Shown: positions 12,470 to 24,675 of the stretch, piece after piece
How positions within the stretch are numbered: position 1 is the first letter of the stretch
Layout of the letters: every line of letters begins with the position of its first letter
DNA from: Elmis aenea
Lineage: Eukaryota; Arthropoda; Insecta; Coleoptera; Elmidae
Length of the DNA stretch: 64,000 nt
Assembly (NCBI GenBank): GCA_947652605.1
Contig: OX393578.1
Location: 41,049,470-41,113,469, forward strand
Direction: 5' to 3'
The notes under the pieces: generated by a model
The model's input: the letters and a program-made list of their open reading frames with translations, nothing else
Told to the model about the DNA's origin: nothing
Databases searched by the model: none
Program-made: the position numbers and the translations under genes

Positions 12470-13613
12470 GTGTAATGTATGTTTTTGTAGAGTTAAGAGG
12501 CCTTAACATCCAGCAAAATAATAGTTTACTCACATTGTATGTGGTGTGACGTGTACCTCACTGGCTCAGTAGTCAGTATTATAAAAGTCCTTATCCTTTC
12601 TTTCAAATTAACGTTTGTTTATGGATTTCTACAAACAAAAAATATAACTTTATGATACTTTATGATGTTAAGCGAGTAAATTAAAAGTTTGATTTTGAAT
12701 TATTTAATATTACCGTATATGCGACCATTACCGTAGATAATGATAAAGTGGTTAAAAAGGGAATTTTTGCGATATCGCCAGTCAACTTGATTCCAAATGT
12801 ATTGAATAAATGAAGGTACTTACGTACACGACGTGGTGCGCAACTTCCAAGGCAAAATTTATAGCATGGCATAAAAAAGTCACCCCACATTGCGAATGCA
12901 TTTACGGTTATGTACACGTCATTTGTTTTCAGCGCGACTTGTTTCCTTCGTTTAAAACAAGTTTCAGTATTGAAAGACTTCACAATATAAAAGCTTCCTA
13001 TGTTCTCGTTAATTCCGTTTAATTAAGTTAGTATTTGGTTTTTTATTTCACACAGTGATTTGGCTTCTGTTTTCATTAAAATTTTCTACAGCTAAATCAG
13101 GGATTGTTTTTTTTTTTCGAGCTAATTGAACAGTCGGAATTCAGTTCCCGCATTCGTTTTAATTAGAAAAGAAAAATGTAAAGAAAATAATTAAAAACAG
13201 AACTCTGCGTTATTAAATAAACAAACAACAAATTATATACAAATTAAATGAAATAAATGCAGCGCTTTTTTGTGTAACAGCGGTATTTAATTAAATTCCA
13301 TACAGTTTTTTGAAGAAGCACTATAGGTTTTTTTGATATGTACGTATGTATATTTTAATATGAAAAATTTCGGTAAACGGTAACAGGATAAACAGGTTAA
13401 ATTAGCAAAGAATGTGGTTTTACGTGCTTAGTAAGAAAAAAGAGTTGAGTGTTTGCAAATTGTATCAAATTTTTTGTAATCAAAAAACTTGAATTTTTAA
13501 TTTTTACTACAACTTTCTTATCATAGATTAAACAAAGGCTGGCATTGCTGCTTAATTTTTGAGGTGCGATAGTCAACTTTTTTATTTCTTATAGACGTCA
13601 TGTTAGCTTTTAT

Positions 13614-14178
13614 GGGTCTAGGAACATTCTTCGCCCACAATTGTTCGCCTCCATAATTCTTCGCCCACAATTCTTCGACTACAAAATTCTCCGCCGCCGC
13701 ATACAAACATCACACATTTTATTAGTAAATGTGATTGTATTTATTTATAACTTAATTTTTACAGATTATTTTACATTAACCTAAAGTTGTTTCTTGTATA
13801 TTAACACTTCTTCTTTTAATATGATGTTTAAAAATTGCTACATAAATAGTGTATGTTGTGATTTTTAATCTTGTTTATGTTATTATAGTATGAATAAAAA
13901 TTAAATTAACCTGACCTATCCTTACTTAATGTAAAATAATCTGTAATAATTACGTTATAAATAAAAACAATCACATTTACAAACAAAATTTGTGATATGC
14001 TTGTATGCGGCGAAAAATTGTGAGGCAAAAAATTGTGGCGGCGAAGAATTGTGTAGGCGAAGAATTGTGGAGGCGAAGAATTGTGGGGGAAGAATTGTGG
14101 ACGAAGAATTGTGGGCGAAGAATTGTGGGCGAAGAATTGTGGGCGAAGAATTCTGGGTGAAGTATGTTCTGGACACGA
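13614..14178. mobile_element. MITE whose arms are tandem 15-bp repeats
   Basis: The right arm (14008-14160) is a tandem array of about ten units of GGGCGAAGAATTGTG with small variations. The left arm (13628-13690) holds a shorter array of the same unit in inverted orientation (CTTCGCCCACAATT). Outermost sequences pair as GGTCTAGGAACAT against TGTCCAGAACAT. Flanks GCTTTTAT (13606-13613) and ACTTTTAT (14179-14186) agree at seven of eight bases. The overlapping open frames here simply translate the repeat and are not genes. Confidence 0.6.
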
Positions 14179-14491
14179 ACTTTTATAGCTATCGATTAAC
14201 AATTTTTGTGATGAATACGATGATCATAATATTTTAGAAGTATTTACAAATATACATCTTTCGCTTTAGATAAAGAAGTTTCGGTTACTAATAGTAATGA
14301 AGTTACAAATAAAATAATAAAACAATATTGACAAAAAATTATGAAAGAAGTATAGGTACCTAACAGTGAAAACGGAAATTAAATATTTAAATCGGTTCCG
14401 TGATATACCTAGTCAAACACAAAACCTAAATGTTGTTAAAAATGATCTTTACTCCCTTATGTATTATGCGGATTTTTTTGTAATTAACGTT

Positions 14492-14765
14492 TAAACATGG
14501 GGGGGATCTCGCTTATTATAACAGCTAGAGTATTGGTTAAAACTGACTAAGTTTAAAAATTCGGTGGTTATTAATAATCCGAAGACTAATTGGAAATATC
14601 TTAACCTGTATCGAGATCGAGAAAATTAGAGAAATCCGACAATACGATTTTTGAAAATCGTCCATAACTCCTGTGGAGTATAAAATATTTGTAATCCGTG
14701 AACCCATCGCCTAAGCAACTTTTTAAGCCGAATTGGATGGTAATCACTAATTTTCTTAGGTCAAT
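14492..14765. repeat. CAGGGTG-family fragment, related to 23070-23340
   Basis: The stretch contains GGGGATCTCGCTTATTATAA, ATAATCCGAAGACTAATTG and TTTTTGAAAATCGTCCATAACTCC. The copy at 23070-23340 has the same blocks in the same order (ATATCGCTTAAGATAATAG, ATTCCGAAGATAAATTGCAA, TTTTTGAAAATCGTCCACAACTCC). The terminal CAGGGTG itself is lost here. Confidence 0.55.
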
Positions 14766-17378
14766 TCGTTTTTGTTTAATGACAACTAACTATTTCTGAT
14801 GGGCGCAATTTTTTTTTACAAATCAGGCAGCCCGGACGTTTAGTTTATGTCGTTAGCATGACAACCTATCAACAAACTAAAAATATTCTTCCCTAAATAA
14901 AGCGATTTTACTCGGCACACAATTTTTTCTACACCCACATGTTGTGTTCATTGTATTATCATGACACATGGAAGTAAAAAACTTGCCCATCGCATCTTAA
15001 AAAATAAGCAAGCTATGTTATTTTTGACAACGCCAAGCGATTAAGGCATTGGTCAAACTCACGAATGCAAGATTTCAAATTTTTCATGTTAGTAATAAGA
15101 AGTTTAATAAAAATTTAATATTGAAGTTTTTTAGTTTTCTCACAATACCTATTACAAAAACTGTACATTTGCAAATTTTCAGTTTGTATTTTTACTAAAC
15201 TTGTAAAACACACTCCTTTCAGTGGTTTCTGAGATTCCCATGTGCTTCATGTCGAAATGTCATTTATAATAACAGAAAGAGCAGCTGCTTTTTTTGATCA
15301 CTTAGAATAACGATGAACCCTTACAGGATCGCTTGTTAAGCTTAAGAAGGCTTTTAGACCGGGTCAAAATGTCTAGCAATCGAATGTGGCGTGAAAATAA
15401 ATGTGCAAGCGTCTGACAAAAGCTTTCATGCAGCTTTTGTCTGCCGTTTTTTGTCATATCCAACAATTCTATGAAATATTGCTATTCTATTGACCATTGA
15501 TATTTCATTCGATGCGCTACAATAGGTTTTTATATGCTTTAAAACCCTTTTTTCATACAAATTTGTACGACCAATAAAAATTGTAATAAAACGCACATAA
15601 ATATTAAATTGTTTAGTTGAATTTTGCTATTAACTTAACACTCATTTAAACAGCCTTAGTAAACAGCGTTAGATTAATATATTTTTTAGAAGGTAATATT
15701 TGCTATTGAATGAATGTCGCATTATTTTGTAATAATTTTGCATAAAATAGTATTTTTTCAACAATCCATAATCAATTTTTCTTTATGAACTGGCATATAA
15801 ATTGGCTAAACACATCTGCTAAATTTTATAAACAACAAGTGTTTGTTTTATCTTTAACTTTTGTGGGTAAACGATAAACTGTTTTATTTTGTTTTAACTT
15901 TATTGTCTACTCGTTGTCTTACGAAAATAATAAATTTTCAATAGCTTCTAACTAAATATAAAAACAAAATACGCCCTAGAACTTTATACAATTTTTGCTA
16001 GAGTGTGGCGAGTGTTCCTGACATGTATCTGGTGGTAATATATCACAACTTTACGTAGAAAGAAAGGGGTTAAACTACTTATTCACTTAATCACTTTTTC
16101 TGTTTTAAGCATCTGCTACATATCGCACTATACAGTATACTATGTATATTCAAATTTATTTAAACTCATACATTATAGCCCTGTGCTGCACTATTTAAGT
16201 TATTATGCAGATTAAATTTGAATAAACTGTTCTATAATACCTCCAATAAAGTGACACTAGTTTGTAACATCACAAATAATTAATTTTGTGCAAAAATTGA
16301 TGCTGATTTATTTGATTTTATATTATATCAGAAAGTTTTTGTGTGACATACTTTTTCGTATTTTACACTATTAGTTGCTCAACAAAACCAATATGGGTTT
16401 TTTTTACAAATTTGTATTAAAAGCTAGCTTTTATAATAAAAAAATGCGCCGTAAAATCAGTTTATAACTGAATACAAGTTGCCTGTCCTGTCATTATATT
16501 TAGTTATTTCAAGTGATTTGCTTTTTGATATTATTTCAAAATAGCAAGAATTTAAAATAGAAGTGGTACAGTTGTTTGACAATTGACAAATAATAAAGAA
16601 ACTTAATAAAACGGACCAAAGCAACACCTTTTAAAACAAAAATTCAATGTTTTAAAATATGCAGTGTAAAATTTCCATTTTTTATTCGAAAAAGTAATAG
16701 GAGTACTTGTTTTAAATTCAATATTAACGGATCAAAATATATTAAATACTACATAAGTTATATTGCTCAAAATGTAATTGTTAATTAGGTCTGTATAATC
16801 AAGTAATCTATGATCAATATTATCTAAACTATTAACGGAGCTTTGTGCCCTCAAGCTTTAGTTGTCTATTTAAAAATTCAGTTTTGAATAATGTCATGCT
16901 AACATAGAAGAACTTGTATCAATACCACCTCAACTATTTGTTTTCTTCAAAACGTTAACCAACAAACCATCTGCAGGGTATCTAAATTTGTGTATAGATT
17001 CAGTGGTAAAAATTAAACCGAAAAGCAATATAAACGTGTGGGTGCCGACAATTTTTTTACAAAGATTTGTTACATTTTGTAATTGTTGGTTGCAAAACAT
17101 TTACAGCTACATTTTTTGTTAAGTGGGCTTCTATTCCGTTAAACAACTTATTAATTTTTGACATAACTTTGTCGAGCTGTGTAAGTGTTTGAACAGCATT
17201 ACCATTAGCTATTTCTAAAACAAGATGTAGATCAGTATATTCTAAAAATTTTAATTACATAAAAACCAATATACAGTGTTAAAGTGTAAGAAAATTTAAT
17301 ATGACTTAATAAAAGTCTGCTTTAGGAATAATGTTTTAAATACAGTCCAGCTATAACAAAATCTTTAGCCATGAAGGG
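14766..17378. other. No recognisable feature
   Basis: AT-rich DNA without open frames of note, inverted repeats or recognisable transposon ends was seen here. It may include untraceable upstream parts of the hAT pseudogene that starts near 17380. Confidence 0.3.
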
Positions 17379-17379
17379 T

Positions 17380-18618
17380 CAGCTTTCTTTGCTACTCTTC
17401 AGAATATACGTATATAATTTTTTTGAAAATAGCCTAAATAGGTGGGATCTTTTTTCTAAATTTACCATGGAGTCACTAATTTCCTTAAAAAAAACTAAAC
17501 CTAGCTCACTGGTCGAGTAGATTGCAATTAGGTGTAAAGCTGCGTTTTTCTGATATATTAAAGGCATTAATCGAAATCAATCTACAATCAACAAAAAAAG
17601 AAGAGAGAGAAGAAGCACTCCGCATTAAAAAAAGACAACATTTAATTTTGTATTCAAACATGTACTTACTTTTATTTAAAGTGATGAGTGAAATTAATTA
17701 TGCTCCAAAAACATAACAAAAACATAATCTGGTTTTAAATCGTGTATATGTGAATATACGTGAACTCAAAAATTTATATGATGCAATTAAATTAAAAACT
17801 AAAGAAATGGCAAAAACATGGGGCGTAAATGCCAACTTTCAAATCAAACCCCTAAGTGTCACTAAACGACATTTTGATGAATTGGCTTTAACTTATCGGT
17901 TCGACAACGTTGAACAACTATTCAGAGCTAACGTTTTTTTATAACATAATTGACTATCTAAATTAAAAGATGCTTTGAAGGAATGCACTTTGTGAAAAAC
18001 TACTTTGGGTTTCTTGAACCTAAAAACATTAAAAATATGTCAGAACCATATGTTTTGGCGCAATGTTTGCAAATTACAAAAAACAATACCCGGAAGTTTT
18101 CTCAGAACAGTTTGATGCGCAGTTAATCCATGTAATATCATTATTAAAAAAAGATCTAACTGAAAATATATCTATAAGACAATTTTCGGAACTACTTATT
18201 TCGAAAAATGCCTGCTTAGAAAGCGATTTTTCATAAATATATACCGGTTTATTCTATTTTTTACTCTACTGGTAAATCTGACTAGTGTTAAAAGGTCATT
18301 CAGCAAATTAAAAATCCTAAAAGATTACAAAAGAAACTGAATTGGACAATCTAGGCTTAACAATCTTGCTATGTTGGCCAATGAACATAAAGTAGCATCA
18401 AAAATGGAGCTTAAAGAATTTTGCAAGCATGAAAACGAGAAAGAAGAAATTTTGAAATCGGTGAGTTAATTATAATGAATTTTCTCTTGTAACCAATGAG
18501 AAAATACTATGTGTACATGCAAGGTAAAATTAAAATTGTTTTAGTTATACCACAGTCAGGTGTGGGGGCCCTTACGTGATTTTTGCATTGGGGTCCAATA
18601 TTTCTAGGTACGCCACTG
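17380..18618 (+). pseudogene. hAT transposase pseudogene (ZMYM1-like type)
   Basis: Broken plus-strand frames follow the order of the C-terminal half of ZMYM1-like hAT transposases. A TRWDLFSKF-like start near 17430 is followed by KEMAKTWGVNANFQIK and KRHFDELALTYRF (17750-17940, the longest frame, 64 codons), NYFGFLEPKNIKNMSE (about 18000), and KRSFSKLKILKDY near 18290, which is the hAT dimerisation motif (usually ERSFSKLKLIK). It ends with RLNNLAMLANEH near 18355. Many stops and at least four shifts make it non-functional. The sequence GGTCCAATATTTCTAGGTACGCCACTG ending at 18618 resembles the classic hAT terminus CAGTGGCGTA in reverse. The 5' end is lost. Confidence 0.65.
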
Positions 18619-18619
18619 G

Positions 18620-20028
18620 TTTTTAGGAAAAAAAACTAGTGTAATATTTGAAAAAGGTGGAAATCACCAAATTAAACCTCACACTTAACGGTATAGAGGC
18701 GTACGAAAAAGAATTTAATGACAAAGTCGAATTGATTTGAAGATTATGTAATGCAATTTTTTTTCTACTTAATCATTGTTAATGTTTTTCTTTTCATACC
18801 AAAACAAGATAATTAAGGTAGTGGGTATTTCTGGGATAACCTATTTGCATCAACTTGTTGCTATTAGATATAAAGCTTAGTCAGATCTTACATATCTGAA
18901 AAAGTTTTTCCGCATGATATAAATAAAAAACTTTATTACAAATATTCAGACACTTGGACACAAACTTAAATAGAAAACGAATATTAAAAAATTCACGTCT
19001 GTATAAATTTTAAAAAGTTGACTGTATCGAGACTTTGTAGCTTTAGATTAGTTTACAAAGCAGCTACGTTTCCTTAAAGTTCGTTTCGAACGCTATGAAC
19101 GTTAAATAAAGTTTTACACGAAAAACAACGGTGATACAAGTTGTTCTTAGTTTACCAACCCTTAATATATTTATCAATTCGAGGTGCGTATCTCTGAGCA
19201 CTTGATCCTTAGTTTTACGGCACATCTTTGAATTTGATGCCTTTGTGGAACGCTTAGATTATCTCAAGTAATCTTCCGGTGTTCTTTGGATGTTTCCTTT
19301 GTATTTTTATTTAACTTCCGTTCATCTACAAATTATTGTTGACAAAATGTTAATCTACACGTTCTTTGTGTACACAAAAGTTTTAATTATGTTTGAACTT
19401 AAATGAGACCTACGTTTGCGAGCAATTGTTTAAATCCTTTTTTCTTAATTAATTATAAAATATGAATATACGAGCCTGAAATTTGGGTTCGTCTGAATAC
19501 AGTTTTAAATAAAAGAGAAGACCGGAATAAATCATTAATTGTACTAGATACTAAATATACAGATATCTCAAGTTAGTGATCTTAATTTGATTGGTAGGTT
19601 AACTCCAAAGTTCACTAAAGTTCAATTTCTCAAACTTTTACAACTGTTTAATGATCTCTTGGGGCAAAAAATTTCACCAATCCGTTTTATATAGACCTAA
19701 AGTTTGTAGATTCGTTTTGCGTGACCCCGATTTAAACACATTCCTAACAATTCCTTACAACTGTAATTACTTAAACCACCAATTATACTTAATACATCCA
19801 TTAATAGTTATTTACGTGTCGACCGGAAAGTGGTACTTTACTGGTAGGCAGTTTTAGGACGAGCCGTAGACCAGTCCTGAAAGCATACGAGTCTAGTAAA
19901 GACACTTTACGGGTATGTTACGTACAATATTTTTTCTGCTTCAGCCACTGGCACCAAGATCACTATCGTCACCATCCATAATTAAGCAATAACTTAACAA
20001 ACTACAGGTGAAAACTCACTTGGCGGTA
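18620..20028. other. No recognisable gene
   Basis: AT-rich DNA with no gene. A minus-strand CAGTCAACTTTTTAAAAT near 19015 resembles the short repeat seen at 9533 and 13567. The 68-codon frame at 19651-19857 has no recognisable motif. Confidence 0.3.
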
Positions 20029-22058
20029 CACCGTAAAAAGTTTTTCTGTAAATTTACCACGATAATCATTGGCTTTATTTAGCCATGGATAATCATAGTA
20101 AATTTCCAACTTAAAATGTTAATTTACATAAGTGATGTAAAATTACAAAAGTAGTGTAAAACATTTTTACATAAAAACTGTAATAATTTACATTTAGTTT
20201 ATAGTAAATTTCCATATAAGAAAGTTAATGTTACTAATGTTTCCATCTTATTTAAGGGAACGTTACACGTAATATGTAAATAATATGTATTTTACTGTAT
20301 AGTATAATCTGTAAATTTACACCAATATTTTGGGAGTTTACAGAAATATTTAGTGTTATTACATTTTGTGAGTGTTAAGTGTGATTAAGTGTGTCAGAAT
20401 CGAGGCCATTAGAAAGATTTGAGGCATAAGCAGTTTTTCCGATCAACAATGACTGCAATTTTGAATAGGTACCTACAATCAACGTTGACATACTGCTACC
20501 ACTACAAACTTTTAATAATACATAATTATAAACACAGTTTTTTTTTTACAAAGAAATCTTCAGTAACGGAGATGTTGTAGGTTGTGGTACAATAAAAATA
20601 TTAAACATGTTTAATATAAATTTTATTGGTCTATAAATATAAAAAAAAACATTGCAATTTGGCTTTAGATTATGACATTTTTATAAAAACAAATATGTTA
20701 GTTCAGGTACATAACTTCTGCTTCTTAAATGATACGAAAATATCTTAAATTTATAATAACTAAAACACAAATAATATGGACATGCAGACAAAAGTCTTTT
20801 ACAAAATAATGATACATGAATAACTTAACAAACTATGATGAATGTTATAATAGTATAGACCTAAATCTAAATAATAACTTTAAGATAGGTATGTAATAAA
20901 CATGGGATACTTTGTTTCCTTTATTTAAGGTAATTTTGACAGGAGCAACATAATTCTTATTCCGTTTATAATATTTTTCACGCAAATAATTTGTTCCTAA
21001 TTTTTTATGCGCTAAGTAAAAAAGATCTTCTGTGATAATGCGCTTGTTTACTTCTATTCCAATTTCTGACAATTTGTTAACAATAAATGATTTATTTAAT
21101 TGGCTAATATCTCCGAGACCGTCTATTAACGTTTGTAACGATTTTTTTTTGGTAAAAAGAACTTTGATTCCAATGTTAAATAAAGAGAAGAAAATAACTT
21201 TAAACTGAGTAATTTTAAACTCTCACTACTTATTTCATCAGCAACACTTTCAAACACACTCAGCTCCAGATCTTCAGAATTATTATTAAGCTTACTGATT
21301 TTCATTTTAGCAATTAGTTCAACTTGCGATCTTTTTTCGTAATAATGTTTTCTTACAAAATGAGACTGAATGGTAAATAAACTATCAAAAGAATTATTTA
21401 CATTGCAATATGCCTTCAGTGGACATTTAACTCGTTTTCCAGCTTTTATAAGTTTATAAAAATGACTGGTAAAAACCTTTTTTGGTAACTTTTAAAATCA
21501 CAGTTTTCCACATTACATTTATATAAGAAATTATTTGAGACGTCAATTTCATAGTGCATTCTGGTTAGGTGCGTGACAAACGCTCCGTATTTTCGGAATC
21601 GCATAGAGCAGCCATCGTGCAAACAATTAAAGCTGTTTGCAGTTTATCGGTGCAAGTAATTGTGTAAATCGTATTTTCTTATTGTAGTAAATGTTGCGTT
21701 GCAGACGCTGCATTTAAACATTTTTTGTAAAAAAAAGAGTTTTTATTCACCTGCAAAACTCACAGAACACTTCCAACCACATAGACATAGACAATGCACA
21801 ATGAACAAATCTTAAAGAAACCGACACGAAAACGTGTTACAACCCGCAATTCGGTGTATGTGGTGGGATAATTTTACATAACGTTTTGTAGTTTTAATTT
21901 CATACTGTAAAATACTTGTAAAGTTCACCAAAACTTAGTATTTTTACTATTAAACGAATGGAATAAGCCATTTACATTGTTTTTGTGGTAATTTTTATGT
22001 AAACTTACATATTAGCACATGTAACTTAGGTGTATTTTTACATGCATTTTTTACAGTG
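20029..22058. mobile_element. EnSpm/CACTA-like element, degenerate
   Basis: The ends read CACCGTAAAAAG on the left and, in reverse complement, CACTGTAAAAAATGCATGTA on the right. CACTGTAAAA is the usual terminus of animal EnSpm elements (family knowledge). Subterminal regions on both sides repeat GTAAATTTAC and TTTACAT motifs, as is common in this superfamily. A 2-bp TA flank is shared on both sides, but a full 3-bp duplication is not. The interior holds a decayed minus-strand gene at 20848-21720. Confidence 0.65.
20848..21720 (-). pseudogene. C2H2 zinc-finger protein of EnSpm-like element, broken
   Basis: From 21720 leftwards the minus strand encodes a finger FKCSVCNATFTTIRKYDLH, a stop, then a second finger CLHDGCSMRFRKYGAFVTH and a third CNVENCDFKSYQK. 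After a frame shift comes VKCPLKAYCNVNNSF with SHFVRKH. Four C2H2 fingers at the N-terminus are typical of proteins in animal EnSpm-like elements. Further on, KLSEIGIEVNKRIITEDLF and KVSHVYYIPILKLLFRF (within 20848-21110) match the block that follows the fingers in that family (…YVPLLQSL…). The catalytic part is absent. At least one stop and two shifts make it a pseudogene. Confidence 0.55.
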
Positions 22059-22094
22059 TATAAAGACCCTTCTTTGACAGCGCAAATCAACAAA

Positions 22095-22194
22095 ACAACT
22101 CATCACCATGGCAACCAGATACTTTATTGCCTAGGCCGGTAAAGACAACTCATTACCATGGCAACCAATTACTTTCTGGCCTAGGCCGGTAAAG
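22095..22194. repeat. Tandem duplication of a 50-bp unit
   Basis: Two adjacent 50-bp copies (22095-22144 and 22145-22194) each begin ACAACTCAT and contain ACCATGGCAACCA and CCTAGGCCGGTAAAG. They differ at only a few positions. No function is evident. The unit lies just outside the EnSpm-like element. Confidence 0.8.
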
Positions 22195-22199
22195 ATGTA

Positions 22200-23067
22200 T
22201 TTTACAGCTTAACGAAAACAGACCAAACATTTTTTATTTACAAAAAACAGAGTTTTGTTCATGATTTGGTGATAATTTTATTTTGAATTTTTGGGTGATA
22301 TAAAATATTCATTCATAGTGACATTAGGTAATTTAATTGTAGTAAAAAAGCAATTAATATGGTTGACAAAGCGCTTTATATTGCATGTAATTTTACGCCC
22401 TTGATTAAATAATTAGAAACGTTTTTTTTTCACTTTTTCGTTAATTCTAAATTCTTAGTATTGCTTTTTTTAAATGGTTAAAACACTAAAGTAATCTTTC
22501 CAAGTGTGGAATTGCGTTCAAAATCCGGCTAATGATAACACTAATTAACATGCAAATTTAATAACGCACCGATCATGGTAAAATCCTTATTTTACTGTAA
22601 CTTTGAAGAATTTTACAAAGGCAGGTTCTAAATAAGTTATAACTATACCACACCGTTAAATTTGAATTGTCTAACATTTAGACTCTAAATGGTATAATAA
22701 AGTTTCCAACTACAAGATTATTAAAATCGATAATTTACATTGTTTGCTTTCTTGTAACATGCTGCCTTAAATAAATGTTTAACTTATTTATTAGCAGTAA
22801 GATATCGTTCAGTCGAATGTCTAAAGTTAAAATTAACGCTGTAGAATGTGGTTAAGGAAGTTTTGTCTCGTGAATGCACGACATGTAACTTCTAAGTCTA
22901 AAATGCAGGTAAATAATATTAGGATTTTCAATGTGCAAAGTTATTGTTATGATAATATATTTAAGCATTAATTACCACTTTATGGGTTTAATTAGTAAAA
23001 TTGAAAATTATATTGTAATAATTTTATAAGGGACAACTATACGTAGAAATATGTTATTTTTTCCATA
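22200..23067. other. No recognisable feature
   Basis: AT-rich non-coding DNA. Neither strand holds a frame above 60 codons, and no repeat ends were seen. Confidence 0.3.
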
Positions 23068-23069
23068 TA

Positions 23070-23340
23070 CAGGGTGTTCAAAATTCGAGTTTAAGCATGG
23101 ATATATCGCTTAAGATAATAGGTATAAATTTGGCAGAAGTGCTGAATTCGGTGCTCATTAATATTCCGAAGATAAATTGCAATGATCTCAAACGGTATCT
23201 AAAAAAATTATGAAAAACCGAAAAATTCGATTTTTGAAAATCGTCCACAACTCCTTGGCAGTAAAAATATTTCCAAGTGGGTAAAAACATTGTCCAATCA
23301 ACTTTTAAAGATCAATCCGATGTAATTAAGATAAAATTAT
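23070..23340. mobile_element. CAGGGTG-family element, one end only
   Basis: The stretch begins TA-CAGGGTGTTCAAAATTCG and shares ordered blocks with 14492-14765. No opposite CAGGGTG terminus was found within 600 bp, so it is probably a truncated copy. The 70-codon minus frame across it is a shadow of the repeat. Confidence 0.55.
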
Positions 23341-23655
23341 AATTGTTGAGATACTAAAAAATTTAATAATAGGTACATCCAGGAATATTTTTTAAACGTA
23401 TTCAATGACCTTAATTAAGTGGTTCGCAAATGGTAATTTAATTAATTGCTTTATTATGTTGTACTAATCGTATGCTGCTATTTTCTTTGGTTTATCCCAC
23501 ATTCAACAAACCGTAAACACAACAATTTTGTAAACTCTTTCTTTTTAAAACAGAATTTTGTTTTTAACGCTGTGTATAAGGCCGTAAATAACTATTTTCT
23601 ACTGTGACAGTTTCCTCTAATTCTGCTTGAGCACTTTTTTAGTTTTATATGTAAG

Positions 23656-24029
23656 ACGAGTCATATTCGGAAAGTAAGAACCTTTAAGCTATTAAAAGAT
23701 ACCAACAATTTCTTTTGAAAAAGCAAAATTTTCATTATATTCGCCTCGCCTTAAACTACTTTTTTACAATATTTCCACCTTTATTCAGAAATTTATTATA
23801 ATGGCGCATCAGGTTCTTTTTCATAGACCTTGTTCGTAGAAAAGGACCGCTTGTGCAGAAGTGGCTATCTTCATGGGCGGCCCTGTACTATACAAAACTT
23901 GTACCCCGTCTTAATAACAGTAGTAACTATGCAGAGAAGTAGCTTAAGAGATGGCGAAAAAAATTCAAAAAACCACAAGTTCTCTTGTTTTTTAATTCTC
24001 AGATTACTAACTTTCTGAATATGCCTCGT
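23656..24029. mobile_element. Internally deleted mariner element
   Basis: The left end ACGAGTCATATTCGGAAAGT and the reverse complement of the right end ACGAGGCATATTCAGAAAGT are a clear terminal inverted repeat of mariner type. Inside, the minus strand near 23755-23800 encodes MRHYNKFLNKGGN, which resembles the final residues of a mariner transposase. Most of the gene is deleted. The termini resemble the repeat at 2061-2087, suggesting the same lineage. Confidence 0.6.
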
Positions 24030-24675
24030 ATTAATAAGGTAAATTGATTAAGTTATTGATAAATTTACTGGTTTTTATGAGTCCAATTTAATTTTTTCTC
24101 ACATAACCAACAATATTGGTCTTTTTAAAAAATTAAATTAAACGATCTCTACCTGCATATTAGCTACACTTGTCTCTAAAATGTAAAAAAATTCAAGAAG
24201 TCTCCTTTTATGTAAATTTAAAGAGCAACAACTCCTTTCTCGGCGTTGTTGACCTAGTTTTAACGACACTTTACACTTTACCAAGTTTTTTTTGAGTGCC
24301 TGCTATATGGGCCCAAGTCCTTAATCTGTTATGTTGTGACGCAATAAGTGGATGCAAAGTAACAAAAATGAAAAGAAAAGTATATATAACAAGCTAACTA
24401 TGATGTGCTCGTTAAAATTTTACCTTATTACAACATATTCCTTTTATACTTTACATTTGAATTTTGTACATGTATAAGGTAATACCATATTTAATGTATG
24501 CAAAACCATTCACAAAAATCGACAAAATGGAAAATCACCTGGGGATTATTATTGGGAAAAAGTGTGAAACCAAGCTAATATTATTGTTAATCATAGTTTT
24601 TATTTCGTATACGTGGACCTAGGTTTTATTTAAAAAAAAAAAGTTTTTGTAAAAAGGTTGTAATGATATCATAAT

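Noticed and set aside
12681..13022. Overlapping frames on both strands (100 and 70 codons)
   Set aside because: Neither shows a recognisable domain, and long overlapping antisense frames of this size are expected by chance here.
13620..14165. CRISPR-like array of short repeats
   Set aside because: The units are directly adjacent without unique spacers and are inverted between arms; the genome is eukaryotic.
13906..14237. Three frames of 73-98 codons
   Set aside because: They translate the 15-bp tandem repeat in different frames and are not genes.
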